A stretch of 64,000 bases of DNA from Sphingobacteriaceae bacterium (GTDB taxonomy: Bacteria > Bacteroidota > Bacteroidia > UBA7662), in the NCBI GenBank assembly GCA_030682795.1, contig JAUXNJ010000010.1, forward strand, positions 62,001 through 126,000, written 5' to 3'. The position numbers and the translations under genes were made by a program. How positions within the stretch are numbered: position 1 is the first letter of the stretch; the number at the start of each line of letters is the position of its first letter. The notes beneath the pieces were generated by a model. The model saw only the letters and a program-made list of their open reading frames with translations, was not told the origin of the DNA and did no database searches. Below are positions 24,857 through 34,846 of the stretch, in pieces.

Positions 24857-27844
24857 TTATTTCAAGATGATGTTTTCGTGGGCGCTGTGTTGACTGCCAC
24901 GCACTTCTAAAATGTACATGCCACGCGCCAAATTGGCTACAGGCAATTGTAATTGCTGCAGGCCAGCGTCGAGACGTTGGTTTTGCTGATATACTATTTG
25001 ACCAAGGGTATTGCGCAGCGTAATAAACATTTGATCGTCGTTCGTTAATTCAAACCGTAAGTTCAAATCTTGTGAAGCCGGGTTCGGATAAGCCAGAACT
25101 TTCATCTGACTGGTGAGTGAGCGGGTGCTGGTAGCTGGTGCCAGATCATAGATGCGGATATCGTCAATGGCGGCTTCTACAATGGCGCCAGGATTAGGGT
25201 CTTGGGCCACAAAACGGAACTGCACGGTGCTGGTAGGCGGTACAATGTCGGCCACCCGTACTACATTGCGGCGCCAGCTGCGGTCGCTGCGGCGCGTACG
25301 TTCAACCAACAGCCAAGTGGCACCACCGTTGTTGGTTACAAATACATCCCAGTTTTTGGTATTGGGATTGGCCCCCATATCGTTGGTATACCAGCGCATA
25401 TAGCTGAATACTGGGTCTACATACATACTCATGTCGTAAACCGGGGTGAAGAGGGTAGTGCGACCGCCGTCTACATCTGCGGTTCCAATGGGGTCGTTGG
25501 GTGAATTGGCGTTTTGAGTAAAGGCCGCGCGACTACCACCTGGTGTGGCGTTGCTGCCGGGTTGTACAATGCTGGCGGGATTGCCAATTTGGGCGAAAGA
25601 AGGCACGGGCACCCCAAACTCCCAGATGCCAGCGGTCGCATTATCGGCGCCCCAGCCTACCGTAAACAAGTTATCATCGGTAGCTACTTCAAACGTATTG
25701 CTGAGGTATTCGGTAAAGCCAACCAGGATGTTGAAGTGTAGGTTTGGACTTACGGCATCGTTGGCATTGGCAGGTTGCGCTGAACCTAAATTACCACTGT
25801 GATCGGTTACCGCGGCAAAATAGCGGATGATGGTGCCTTTAGGTTGTGCTGGAATGCTGCCAGTGTAGTTGTTACCACCGGCTGATGTGAGTGTGATGGT
25901 GTCGCTGCTCGAAATTGGCGCATTGTTGAGGCGGTAAACGACTTTAGCCCCACTTACAAACACATCAAAAGGCGGAGCAACTACAATGTTGGTAGAGATA
26001 TTGATGGGCTGATTTTCATTCGCATCTGCTACAGGGCTGAAGGTAAAATTGACATTCGATAATAAGCTAATGCCATGGAAGGCAAAGGCATTTACCAGCT
26101 GTGCAAAATGCGGCGTGCCATTGCTTAGGTTGTTGTCGTTGTCATCTGCCTGGATGGCATCAATCAAAATATCGGTGTAAAGCAAACCTTCCTGACCATT
26201 GGGTGCGTTGGCCAAACCATACATCGATTCGCCTAAAATGCGCATCATGGTGTCTTCGTTGCCAATGTTTTGTGCGGCACGGTACCAGGCACCACAGATA
26301 ATTTCTCCGTCGGCATGTACTTGTCCTACTAAATTCTGCGGGAAAATTTTCGGATTGATGTCGTAACGGCGGATAGATGTATTGGGATTGGTAGCGCTGA
26401 AGCCAATGCCTAATACAGGACTGTTGTTTAAGGTGATGGCGAAAATGTCGCTATAGCCTTCTCCCATGGCGCCATTTTGGAAGTTTTGTCCCAATGAGTT
26501 GTAGAAATAATTGGTGATGGCGTGACCATATTCGTGGTATACCACGTCGGCTACCATGGAGAGTGCATGGCACCCGCCGGCTGTTGTATAAAAATTGATG
26601 GAGTTGCCATTGAAGAAGGCGTTGCAGGTGCCATCGGTGCGGTCTACCCGCGTGGTGAGTGGAATATCGAGCGCTGTAAAGCGTGGCAACACTGTTTTCA
26701 TATAATCGTGCACCAGGCTGGTGTGGTAATAAGCACTCAGGTGGCGAATGGTGTTGGTGGCGGGGGCTGTACCGCGGCCATTAAAGTGGATGGTATCGCG
26801 TAGGGAGTCTATCTGCAGCGTAAAGGTGGGGATGTTGGAGCCGGTATTGCCATGCACCACGCGTGACCAGCGGCCGAGTAGTGGAAAAGTGCCTGTTTGC
26901 GGTAAATTATTGATGCCAAAATCATACACGCCATTGGCATCGGTAAAATAGGTGGTGCCGTTTACTGTAAACTGTAAATGAGGGAGGTTGACCAATGAAT
27001 CTGGTAAAAAGGGATGCACTGGAAAAATGGTGCCTTTGAGGGTAAGGTTGCCGTTGGCTTCAGGCCCATTGCCGCCGTTCCGGGCTTGTTCTGGACCGCT
27101 GATGTTGACCACTAAATTGCGGCGCGACAATAGTTCGCCTGTTTGGGCATCAACCAAAACTTCCCAACGCTCGGGTACTTGTTCATGGTCGATGCCATCG
27201 ATAAATACTTCGCGAACGAGTTTGAAGCTGTAGCTGCGATTACCAGGAATGGCGAGCACCTTGAGCTGTGGTGTGGCACTGCTGCCGGTGATGTGGTGTA
27301 AGCCAGCCTTGGCCAATAAAATGGCTTGGGCTTCGCTCACTGTAGGGGTGGTGCTGAGGTTGATATCGTTAAACACATCCAATCCAAACAAAACCACTTC
27401 CCCATTTTTGGTGAATTTGAGGGTGAGGCGACTGTTGATGATTTCGAGGCCTTGATACAACTGTCTGAAATTCACAAAATCGAATTTGGCGGAGCTGTGT
27501 GTATTTACGAGTTCGAGTTGTCCGGCCGGAATGTTAAAGCCTTCGAGTTCCTGGGCCATAAATTGCCAGCTGCGGGCCATCAAGTCGGCCCCTGTTACGC
27601 GGATGGCATCGCCGTAGGCGCGGTGAGGTTTGTTGTTGCCCTCGTTAAAAATCACATGCCACGAGGGGTGGCGTTTACTGAAGTGCCGCCAGTTGGTGAG
27701 CACTTTGAGTTCTTGCTGCCAAGGGGCGTCATATGCCTGATTTTGTTGTACATAGCGGATTTCGGCGGCTTCGTTGTGGGCGATGGCGTTTGGACCAAAA
27801 ACCAGGAGGATGGCACTGAAAAAGATGGTATTAGCTAATTTCAT
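24857..27844 (-). CDS. Secreted M36-family (fungalysin-type) metallopeptidase with T9SS sorting domain
   Basis: 995 residues from the ATG at 27844, which gives a signal peptide (ends PNAIAH). Order: FTP/PepSY-like propeptide (residues about 50-250, FRQLYQGLEIINSRL and RWEVLVDAQTGELLSRR), peptidase M36 with the zinc motif HEYGH near residue 435 and the downstream GEGYSDIFA supplying the third ligand, a fibronectin-like/MAM-like beta region (about 620-900; DDIRIYDLAPATS), and a C-terminal Por sorting domain (VLAYPNPASQDLNLRFEL, NLARGMYILEVRG). It should be secreted through T9SS and degrade extracellular protein. Monocistronic. Confidence 0.9.
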   Translation of the reverse strand: MKLANTIFFSAILLVFGPNAIAHNEAAEIRYVQQNQAYDAPWQQELKVLTNWRHFSKRHPSWHVIFNEGNNKPHRAYGDAIRVTGADLMARSWQFMAQELEGFNIPAGQLELVNTHSSAKFDFVNFRQLYQGLEIINSRLTLKFTKNGEVVLFGLDVFNDINLSTTPTVSEAQAILLAKAGLHHITGSSATPQLKVLAIPGNRSYSFKLVREVFIDGIDHEQVPERWEVLVDAQTGELLSRRNLVVNISGPEQARNGGNGPEANGNLTLKGTIFPVHPFLPDSLVNLPHLQFTVNGTTYFTDANGVYDFGINNLPQTGTFPLLGRWSRVVHGNTGSNIPTFTLQIDSLRDTIHFNGRGTAPATNTIRHLSAYYHTSLVHDYMKTVLPRFTALDIPLTTRVDRTDGTCNAFFNGNSINFYTTAGGCHALSMVADVVYHEYGHAITNYFYNSLGQNFQNGAMGEGYSDIFAITLNNSPVLGIGFSATNPNTSIRRYDINPKIFPQNLVGQVHADGEIICGAWYRAAQNIGNEDTMMRILGESMYGLANAPNGQEGLLYTDILIDAIQADDNDNNLSNGTPHFAQLVNAFAFHGISLLSNVNFTFSPVADANENQPINISTNIVVAPPFDVFVSGAKVVYRLNNAPISSSDTITLTSAGGNNYTGSIPAQPKGTIIRYFAAVTDHSGNLGSAQPANANDAVSPNLHFNILVGFTEYLSNTFEVATDDNLFTVGWGADNATAGIWEFGVPVPSFAQIGNPASIVQPGSNATPGGSRAAFTQNANSPNDPIGTADVDGGRTTLFTPVYDMSMYVDPVFSYMRWYTNDMGANPNTKNWDVFVTNNGGATWLLVERTRRSDRSWRRNVVRVADIVPPTSTVQFRFVAQDPNPGAIVEAAIDDIRIYDLAPATSTRSLTSQMKVLAYPNPASQDLNLRFELTNDDQMFITLRNTLGQIVYQQNQRLDAGLQQLQLPVANLARGMYILEVRGSQHSAHENIILK

Positions 27845-28018
27845 CTTTGGATTGGTTGAAATGTAACTCCAATAATAGTAAAATTTCACTAAATCTGATG
27901 TTGCACCATTGAAAAATTGCGGCTAAAATGGGTTGCCGGGTAGATTTTTCGAAAAGCAACCCGCATGGCGTTGATATTGTTTAGCTTTGTAGAAAGCCCT
28001 TCAGCGGCACCCCGCATC

Positions 28019-28537
28019 ATGAAAAATCAGTCATTCAGCATTTTAGGCATTTTGTTTTTCATCATACAAGGCTGCAGCAGCCACCCGCCTTTGCCGGTGG
28101 TAGACTTTGTAGATTTAGAGCGCTACCAGGGGCGGTGGTACGAAATTGCCTCTTTTCCCTTGCGCCCGCAGAAAAATTGCACCAATACCTATGCGCAGTA
28201 TACCTTAAAGGAGGGTGAAATTGAGGTGTACAACCATTGTATCGACAGTACCAATGGCAAAGTAAAGGACATTACAGGTAAGGCCTATCCCGAGTCGAAA
28301 GGCAGTACAAGTCGCTTGCGGGTAAAATTCTTCAAGCTTTTTAGTGCGCCTTATCACATTTTGGCGCTTGATACGCTTGCGTACCAGTATGCCTTGGTGG
28401 GCACGCCCAATCGCAAATACCTGTGGATTTTATGTCGCCAGCAACAAATGGAGCCGGCCTTGTACGACAGTCTCTTAAGCCGAGCTACCGATTTGGGCTT
28501 CGACGTTAGTAGAATGAACCGTACGGTACACCGCTAA
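28019..28537 (+). CDS. Blc-type lipocalin lipoprotein
   Basis: 172 residues from the ATG at 28019. Lipobox IQGC (Cys 17), then the lipocalin motif ERYQGRWYEIASFPLRPQKNC with the signature GxW, then GKAYPESKGSTSRLRVKFF and YQYALVGTPNRKYLWILCR. Bacterial Blc proteins are outer-membrane lipoproteins that bind lysophospholipids in E. coli. A -7-like TAGCTTTG (27982-27989) lies 30 bp upstream. The stop touches the convergent ABC-F gene with no gap. Confidence 0.9.
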   Translation: MKNQSFSILGILFFIIQGCSSHPPLPVVDFVDLERYQGRWYEIASFPLRPQKNCTNTYAQYTLKEGEIEVYNHCIDSTNGKVKDITGKAYPESKGSTSRLRVKFFKLFSAPYHILALDTLAYQYALVGTPNRKYLWILCRQQQMEPALYDSLLSRATDLGFDVSRMNRTVHR

Positions 28538-30448
28538 TCACATCAAATCAGACAAATCTAACCAACGCAATTCGGCAGCGTCGAGCTGTTCTTTGCTGTT
28601 GGTGAGCTCACGACCCCAGCGTGCATAATCTTCGGCACTGCCTTGGCCGCCACTGAGCTGGGTTTCGAGCTCTTCTATTTTTTGTTGGAGCTCTGCAATG
28701 CGGGCTTCGAGCTGTTCGAATTCCTTTTTTTCTTGAAAACTGGGCTTGCGTTTGGCTGTAGGCTCCACTTTAGGGGCTACAGGTGCTTCTACCTTGGCCT
28801 TTTGCACGGGCGCAGCGAGGGTTTGTTCAGCTGCAGCTTGTTTTTGGGCGCTTTTGGCAAGTTTCAGTGACTCACGGTAGTCGGTATAATTGCCCGGGAA
28901 ATCACGGATTTGTCCGTCTCCTTCAAACACAAACAGGTGGTCTACAAGGCGGTCCATGAAGTAACGGTCGTGCGACACCAGCACCAAGCAGCCTTGAAAT
29001 TCATCTAAAAACTCCTCAATCACATTTAAGGTTTCGAGGTCGAGGTCGTTGGTAGGCTCGTCGAGGATGAGGAAGTTGGGGCCTTGCATCAACACCAGTA
29101 GCAGTTGTAAACGGCGTTTTTCGCCCCCGCTGAGCTTGCTGATGTGGTCGTGTTGCTGCTTGGGCGGGAACAAAAAGCGGTTCAAGAAGTTGGAGGCGCT
29201 GAGCTCCCGGCCGTCCGACAGCTTGATGAACTCGGCGCGGGCCTTCACCAGGTCGATGACCGTTTGGCCAGGTACATATTGCAGCTCCTGCTGGGTGTAG
29301 TAGCCAATGGTGGTGTTGTCGCCTTTGTCGATTTTGCCACCGTCGGGCCGTTGGAGGCCTGCGATGAGGTTGAGGAAGGTGCTTTTGCCTACGCCATTTT
29401 TGCCCACCACCCCAATGCGGTCGGTGCGGGTAAAAATGTAGCTGAAATCATCCAGAATGGTGTGTTCCCCAAATTTCTTTTGGAGGTAGGAGAGTTCGAG
29501 CACCTTGCCGCCAAGGCGTTTGCCGCTCACATCGAGCTCTATTTGGCCTTGCACCGAAGGGCCTTTGGCCTTTTCTTCGAGCTTGTAGAAGTTTTCGACC
29601 CGTGCTTTCGACTTGGTGCCCCGTGCTTTGGGCTGCCGGCGCATCCATTCGAGCTCTTTGCGCATGAGGTTACGCGCTTTGTCGGCATCTACCGCTGCAA
29701 TTTCTTCGCGTATGGTTTTGTTCTCCACAAAATCGGCGTAGCTGCCGGCATGGCGGTACATTTTACCGCGGTTGAGCTCAAATATTTCATTACAAACGCT
29801 CTCGAGGAAGTAGCGGTCGTGGGTAATCATTAATACCGTAATGCGCTGGGTGCTGAGGTAGTGCTCCAGCCATTCGATCAGTTCAAGGTCGAGGTGGTTG
29901 GTGGGTTCGTCCATGAGAATGAACTCGGGCCGGCTTACCAAAGCCTGGGCAATGGCCACCCGCTTGCGCTGTCCGCCCGAAAGCTTGTGCACGGGTTGGT
30001 CGAATTGGGTGATGCCTAATTCGCTGAGGATTTGTTTTACCTGCTGCTCGTAGTCCCAAAGCTGCCGACCATCGATTTCCATGATGAGCTCGTGCATGCT
30101 TTCCTGCTCGGCTTCGCTCAAATCGTCTTTGCTGATGAGCTGGTAGTAGCGGCGCAACAGCTGCACATCGGCATGTTCGCTGGCAAAAATGGCGTCGTTT
30201 ACGCTGGCGGTTTCGCCCATCAACGGCTCTTGCTCGAGGTAGGCCGTGCGCACATCGCTGCGGATGCTAAAATTGCCGCTGTCGGGGGTTTCTTTGCCCG
30301 CAATGATGCGCATGAGGGTGCTTTTGCCAGTGCCGTTTAAGCCCACCAGCGCCACTTTTTGCCCTTGGTTTAAGCCGAATGACAGGTCTTTGAATAAAAA
30401 CCTATCGCCAAAACTCTTGGCCAGCTTTTCTACCGATAAAATATTCAT
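28538..30448 (-). CDS. ABC-F family ATPase (Uup-like)
   Basis: 636 residues. Two ABC cassettes: Walker A GLNGTGKST and GKNGVGKST, signatures LSGGQRKRVAIAQ and LSGGEKRRLQLL, Walker B ILMDEPTNHLDL and LILDEPTNDLDL. Between them is the linker (EEIAAVDADKARNLMRKE), and the C-terminal 90 residues are a charged coiled coil (KPSFQEKKEFEQLEARIAEL), as in Uup. No membrane segments. ABC-F proteins act on the ribosome or, in Uup, on replication intermediates; I cannot tell which subgroup. The gene is convergent with the lipocalin. Confidence 0.93.
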   Translation of the reverse strand: MNILSVEKLAKSFGDRFLFKDLSFGLNQGQKVALVGLNGTGKSTLMRIIAGKETPDSGNFSIRSDVRTAYLEQEPLMGETASVNDAIFASEHADVQLLRRYYQLISKDDLSEAEQESMHELIMEIDGRQLWDYEQQVKQILSELGITQFDQPVHKLSGGQRKRVAIAQALVSRPEFILMDEPTNHLDLELIEWLEHYLSTQRITVLMITHDRYFLESVCNEIFELNRGKMYRHAGSYADFVENKTIREEIAAVDADKARNLMRKELEWMRRQPKARGTKSKARVENFYKLEEKAKGPSVQGQIELDVSGKRLGGKVLELSYLQKKFGEHTILDDFSYIFTRTDRIGVVGKNGVGKSTFLNLIAGLQRPDGGKIDKGDNTTIGYYTQQELQYVPGQTVIDLVKARAEFIKLSDGRELSASNFLNRFLFPPKQQHDHISKLSGGEKRRLQLLLVLMQGPNFLILDEPTNDLDLETLNVIEEFLDEFQGCLVLVSHDRYFMDRLVDHLFVFEGDGQIRDFPGNYTDYRESLKLAKSAQKQAAAEQTLAAPVQKAKVEAPVAPKVEPTAKRKPSFQEKKEFEQLEARIAELQQKIEELETQLSGGQGSAEDYARWGRELTNSKEQLDAAELRWLDLSDLM

Positions 30449-30512
30449 GGCGCAAAAATCCGAATAAATCGGGAGAAAAGAGGCTGCCTTTTAAAGAAAG
30501 GCAACAATTGAT

Positions 30513-31604
30513 TTAAGGGGCCAGCAATTCGATGGGATGCAGGCTTTGCAGTTGGCCGTTTAGCTGCAATTGCCATTGGTGAATACCGGGCTGGTGCTTG
30601 CGGGTGGTGCGTTCTTCGAAGCTGTGCTGCCGCTGAATCAACCATTTTTCGTTGGGCTGGAGGGTTTTTTCGGCGATTTGGAAGACTTTGGGGCTCAGAC
30701 TGCCATTCATTTTAACGTAATGCAGCAGGTATTCGAGGCGGTATTTGGCAGGTTGGGTACCGAGGTGCTGCAGTTCGAAGGCGAAGCTGAGTTTTTGTCC
30801 GATGGCCAGGGTGCTCGGACTGATCTGCACATTACTTAAAGCAAATGCCACTTCTCCCCCAAAGCCAAACAGCTGCAATGCTTGGGGATGGCCATTTTTG
30901 AGCAGACCGCGCAGGGCATGTTTGAGCAGGGCATCGGTGGTAGCAGCTTGGCCTATCCAGCGCTGGGCAAGGCTCAATACCAGCTCTGGATGCGATTTAC
31001 TGATGTCGTTGAGGTTGTTGGCCACCGAGCGCCGAACGTATTCGGAAGGATCGTTGCGGAGTTTTTCGAGGATGGGCAGCACTTTGGCGGGATCTTTTTT
31101 AACCCAGGCCACATCTTGTCCCCAAGGCAGTCGCGGCCGGATGCCCTCGCTGGCCAAGCGCCGTACATGCTCATTTGGGTGCTCGGCCCAAGCGTGATGC
31201 TGCAGCAGCATGCGCTCGGGATGCTGCTGTAAGAAGGGCCGCACGGCAAATTCGGCGCTGAAGTGCTGGGTGAGCTGGGCGAGGGCGGGAATGGAGCGAT
31301 CGGGGTCGGCCTGACCGTGTACTTCCACAAAATCGGGAAAAAGCATGCCGGCCAAACCGTTGAATTGTGGTGCCAGCAGCAATACCACCTCTAATTGTTT
31401 GGCATAGCTGCCGTTGAGGTGCTTGCCGAGAGCTAGGCTCAAGTGCCGCATGCGTGCTTTGAGGGAGAAGTCAGTCCAGTTTTCGGGCAATGCCTCGGCT
31501 AAAAACGCTGCTTTGTTAAAGCCACTTTGCAGCTTTTCACAGGCTTGTGCAAGCCTGTGGATGAAGGCAGGATCGAAAGCATCCTTGAGTACAAAGTCGG
31601 CCAT
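30513..31604 (-). CDS. DNA alkylation repair protein, AlkC/AlkD superfamily
   Basis: 363 residues from the ATG at 31604 (MADFVLKDAFDPAF); the longer start would sit in the hairpin behind the neighbouring gene. The first 240 residues are HEAT-like repeats (EHPNEHVRRLASEGIRPRL, NDPSEYVRRSVANNLNDIS), as in AlkC/AlkD glycosylases that remove alkylated bases. The last 110 residues are a beta-rich Ig-like domain (ISPSTLAIGQKLSFAFELQ), which also occurs in AlkC. The exact subfamily is uncertain. Confidence 0.8.
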   Translation of the reverse strand: MADFVLKDAFDPAFIHRLAQACEKLQSGFNKAAFLAEALPENWTDFSLKARMRHLSLALGKHLNGSYAKQLEVVLLLAPQFNGLAGMLFPDFVEVHGQADPDRSIPALAQLTQHFSAEFAVRPFLQQHPERMLLQHHAWAEHPNEHVRRLASEGIRPRLPWGQDVAWVKKDPAKVLPILEKLRNDPSEYVRRSVANNLNDISKSHPELVLSLAQRWIGQAATTDALLKHALRGLLKNGHPQALQLFGFGGEVAFALSNVQISPSTLAIGQKLSFAFELQHLGTQPAKYRLEYLLHYVKMNGSLSPKVFQIAEKTLQPNEKWLIQRQHSFEERTTRKHQPGIHQWQLQLNGQLQSLHPIELLAP

Positions 31605-31614
31605 GATAGGTGTT

Positions 31615-31648
31615 TTAACGCAAACAGCCACCCCGCAGGATGGCTGTT
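31615..31648 (-). terminator. Weak terminator after the 31.7-kb T9SS cargo gene
   Basis: AACAGCCA and TGGCTGTT pair around a GC-rich loop. On the minus strand the tail TTTGCGTTAAAA is poor, so efficiency is uncertain. Confidence 0.45.
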
Positions 31649-31664
31649 ATAAAGGTAGGGAATT

Positions 31665-32690
31665 TTATTTTTTAATCACTTTCAAACTGCCCGCTGCACC
31701 CTGCATGCGTAGGGTGTACATGCCAGCTGCCAAATCGCTGATGTCAACAGTTTGCTGCATTTCGTTCATGGTCACACGCTTTACTTCGCGGCCGCTGAGG
31801 TCATACAGCTGCACCAAAGCCGATGTTTGGTTGTCTTGCAGTTGCAGATTCAATAGGTCGGTGGCAGGATTAGGATAGGCTTTGAGCAGGCTGCTCAGCT
31901 GCTGCTCTGCCACGGAAGTGCCGGTGCCTCCCACTGGGGTAAAGCGATATACCGTACCGTTGGTAGGTGTGCCAATTACTGCTTGGAGGGTGGTCATGAG
32001 GGTAGGACTAGCTACCGGACCGCTGAGTAAATTGGTAGAGATACCAGTTGCCGATTCAATGGCGAAGCCAACGAGTGGCCCGGTTTCACCTTCGTAAAAC
32101 ATTGGGAGGTTGGTGATGGTGTTTGCACCATATCGGTATTCAATCACATGGGTGCCTTCATAGATCCAAGCCTGAAAACTGATGTAGTTGGTGAGGATTC
32201 CCCCGAGCATATCATACTCTCCGTAAGAACCTACTTCTTTCCATTCGATTTTTAAAATTCTGCTGCCTACTGCGCCTTCTACTTTGTAGTTTATGGACGA
32301 AAGGTTGATAGAACTATCATAACCCCGGTCGATGATGTCGGTTTCAAATGGCAATGCTACATGCAAAACGTTAGGATTGGCGTTATTCGCACCTACCACC
32401 ATGGCGCCCAATCCATCAATGCCAATCACATCTACCGCAACGCTGTTGAGACTGATGGGGAACGGTGTTGGAATCAGCAAGGAAGGGTCGTCCCAGGTGA
32501 TACCGGCTGTTAGTGATATTGGGTTATCTAGCGGGGCGTAGGCAGCAGTCAGCTGCGCAAATGTGTAATTCAGCTGGCTCACTTGCTCGATGGTTGCACC
32601 TGCTTTAAGTTTAGCGGGAGCTTTTTGGGCCAAAACGGGCGTGCCAAAAGCCATGGCAGAAATAAACAGGAAGGTGGAGATTCTGGTCAT
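31665..32690 (-). CDS. Secreted T9SS type A sorting-domain protein, unknown passenger
   Basis: 341 residues from the ATG at 32690; an upstream TTG is in the frame but the ATG has an A/G-rich stretch before it. Signal peptide (FISAMAFGTPVLA), a beta-rich passenger with the motifs LTAGITWDDPSLLIPTPFP and GSYGEYDMLGGILTNYISF, and a C-terminal sorting domain (LLKAYPNPATDLLNLQLQ, LYDLSGREVKRV, LAAGMYTLRMQG). I do not recognise the passenger. A near-perfect -7 box lies just upstream. Confidence 0.86.
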   Translation of the reverse strand: MTRISTFLFISAMAFGTPVLAQKAPAKLKAGATIEQVSQLNYTFAQLTAAYAPLDNPISLTAGITWDDPSLLIPTPFPISLNSVAVDVIGIDGLGAMVVGANNANPNVLHVALPFETDIIDRGYDSSINLSSINYKVEGAVGSRILKIEWKEVGSYGEYDMLGGILTNYISFQAWIYEGTHVIEYRYGANTITNLPMFYEGETGPLVGFAIESATGISTNLLSGPVASPTLMTTLQAVIGTPTNGTVYRFTPVGGTGTSVAEQQLSSLLKAYPNPATDLLNLQLQDNQTSALVQLYDLSGREVKRVTMNEMQQTVDISDLAAGMYTLRMQGAAGSLKVIKK

Positions 32691-32702
32691 TCTTTTTTTC
32701 CT

Positions 32703-32710
32703 CAAATATA
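32703..32710 (-). promoter_or_regulatory. -7 promoter box of the 31.7-kb T9SS cargo gene
   Basis: TATATTTG on the minus strand, an exact TAnnTTTG, 12 bp before the chosen ATG. It is the same box seen at the 2.7-kb cargo gene and at rpsT. Confidence 0.6.
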
Positions 32711-32834
32711 ACCAAGCATTTTAGAGTTGCGACTGCATCTAAATAATTGCATGGGTTGCGTCATTGGTTTGATTGAAAGCAAATGACCGCGTTTTCCTAC
32801 ATTTTCCCGAAATTCGCCCCAACAACCTTTTTCC

Positions 32835-33728
32835 ATGATAAAACCTTGGCTCATTGCCTTCCGCTTGCGCACCCTGCCACTGGCTACAGCTTCGATTTTG
32901 TTGGGTTGCGGTTTGGCGGCCTTGCACGGACTGCACCACTGGCCTATTAGCATTTTGGCGGTGTTAACAGCTGTTTTTCTGCAGATTTTGAGCAATTTGG
33001 CCAATGATTATGGCGATTTTGAGAATGGGGCCGATTTGTCGGGCCGGGTGGGGCCCGACCGCATGGTAGCCTCCGGTACCATAAGTGCTTTGGCCATGAA
33101 AAAGGCCATGGTGGTTTTCGGTGCACTTTCTTTTTTCACAGGTGTGGCACTGCTTTGGCTGGCGTTTGGGGGATTTAGTCTTGGCTTTTTTACACTTTTA
33201 CTCCTTGGAATGGCAGCCATCGCCGCGGCTGTTAAATATACGGCAGGGCGCAATCCGTATGGTTATGCCGGTCTTGGTGATATCTCGGTCCTTTTGTTTT
33301 TTGGCCTCATTGCTGTTTTAGGTACCTATTACTTGCATACCCAGCGACTGCAAGTCGATTTGCTGCTGCCGGCCTTGGGCATGGGTCTTTTGTCGGTAGC
33401 CGTGCTCAATCTCAACAATATGCGCGACCGTGAAAGTGATGCCCGTGCCGGAAAGCGCACCATTCCCGTGCGTTTTGGAGCCCAGGCGGCAGTGCGTTAC
33501 CATACTTTATTAGTGCTGTCGGCCTTGTTGGCCTTGCTGTACTACGCCCGTGGGCAATCGTTACAGTTGCACCTTGGCTGGGTAGTAGCTGGCATTTGGC
33601 TGCTGCTCAACCTCTATAAAATACGCAAGGTGAAAGTGCCGGTGGATTACGATCCTTTTTTAAAGCGCACTGCCCTCAATGCCCTGCTTTTTGCGCTTTT
33701 GTTACTACTTGTAAATGTGATGTCGTGA
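32835..33728 (+). CDS. menA: 1,4-dihydroxy-2-naphthoate polyprenyltransferase
   Basis: 297 residues, UbiA superfamily with about eight hydrophobic segments. The two Asp-rich prenyl-PP/Mg motifs are present: NLANDYGDFENGAD (about 55-68) and NMRDRESDARAGKRTIP (about 195-211). It attaches the polyprenyl tail to DHNA in menaquinone synthesis at the inner membrane. The stop overlaps the menC start (TGATG), and menE follows further on, so a men gene group is clear. Confidence 0.93.
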   Translation: MIKPWLIAFRLRTLPLATASILLGCGLAALHGLHHWPISILAVLTAVFLQILSNLANDYGDFENGADLSGRVGPDRMVASGTISALAMKKAMVVFGALSFFTGVALLWLAFGGFSLGFFTLLLLGMAAIAAAVKYTAGRNPYGYAGLGDISVLLFFGLIAVLGTYYLHTQRLQVDLLLPALGMGLLSVAVLNLNNMRDRESDARAGKRTIPVRFGAQAAVRYHTLLVLSALLALLYYARGQSLQLHLGWVVAGIWLLLNLYKIRKVKVPVDYDPFLKRTALNALLFALLLLLVNVMS

Positions 33729-34804
33729 TGCGAATCCCCGAAAAACTAACTGCCCGCTGTTTCCCTTACCGCCTTGATTTTAAACAGCCGGCTGGGACAT
33801 CTCGTGGGGTGCTTACCAGCAAAATAAGCTGGATGTTGGTGTTGGAAGATGAAAATGGGGTGCAAGGGTTGGGTGAATGTGGACCGCTTGCAGGCTTGAG
33901 TTTCGACGACCGACCCGATTTTGGAACCCGTTTGCAGCGCCTTTGCGAGCAGTTTAACCAGGCGGAGTGGGCCACTTTTGAAGAGACCTTGCTTTTTTAT
34001 CCGGCCATGCGTTTTGGTTTTGAGATGGCCTTACAGGATTATGTGCAAGGTGGAAAGCGGCTGCTGTTCGAAAGTGATTTTAGCTTGCAGGGGGCTCCTC
34101 AGGCCATTAACGGACTCATTTGGATGGGTTCGGCCGATTTTATGAAAGAACAAATTGCAGAGAAGCTCGAGCGAGGTTTCCGCTGTTTGAAGCTGAAGGT
34201 AGGCGCCATTGATTTTGATGCTGAATTGGCCATTTTAAAGGCGTTGCGCAGCGAGTTTAGTGCGCAAGATTTGGAGTTACGCGTAGATGCCAATGGTGCA
34301 TTTTCTCCAACCGATGCCTTGCGTAAGCTCCAGCAGCTGGCCAGTTTTGATTTACACAGCATAGAACAGCCCATCAAAGCGGGTCAAGTTGCGGCCATGG
34401 CCCAATTGTGTGCCGAGAGTCCTTTGCCCATTGCCCTCGACGAAGAGCTTATTGGCTTGACTATGGCAGAAGAGCTAGAGGACTTGCTCGACCAGGTGCG
34501 GCCGCCTTACATCATCCTCAAGCCCACGCTGCTGGGCGGTTTTGAAGCTTCGGAGCAATGGATTGCTGCAGCTGAGGTGCAGGGCATTCACTGGTGGGTT
34601 ACCTCGGCATTGGAGTCGAACGTTGGCTTAAACGCCATCGCGCAATGGACCGCGACTTTAGGCAATGATTTGCCCCAAGGGCTAGGAACTGGCCAGCTTT
34701 ATACCAATAATTTCCCCTCCCCCTTGCACATTCAGGGTGGCAGTTTGCAGTATCTCCCTGAGGAGCATGCTTGGAATTTGACTGGATTTAAGGATAATCT
34801 TTAG
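33728..34804 (+). CDS. menC: o-Succinylbenzoate synthase-like enolase-superfamily protein
   Basis: 358 residues. Enolase fold with the N-terminal capping domain and a barrel holding the catalytic residues: LKLKVGAIDFD (Lys pair), RVDANGAF (Asp), SIEQPI (Glu), ALDEELIG (third metal ligand), and ILKPTLLGGF (second Lys). It is placed directly after menA, so OSB synthase is much more likely than dipeptide epimerase, which has the same residues. The start overlaps the menA stop. Confidence 0.88.
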   Translation: MRIPEKLTARCFPYRLDFKQPAGTSRGVLTSKISWMLVLEDENGVQGLGECGPLAGLSFDDRPDFGTRLQRLCEQFNQAEWATFEETLLFYPAMRFGFEMALQDYVQGGKRLLFESDFSLQGAPQAINGLIWMGSADFMKEQIAEKLERGFRCLKLKVGAIDFDAELAILKALRSEFSAQDLELRVDANGAFSPTDALRKLQQLASFDLHSIEQPIKAGQVAAMAQLCAESPLPIALDEELIGLTMAEELEDLLDQVRPPYIILKPTLLGGFEASEQWIAAAEVQGIHWWVTSALESNVGLNAIAQWTATLGNDLPQGLGTGQLYTNNFPSPLHIQGGSLQYLPEEHAWNLTGFKDNL

Positions 34805-34846
34805 ATTATTTTGAATTAAGCATCTGTAAAACAGTAAATTGTAAAA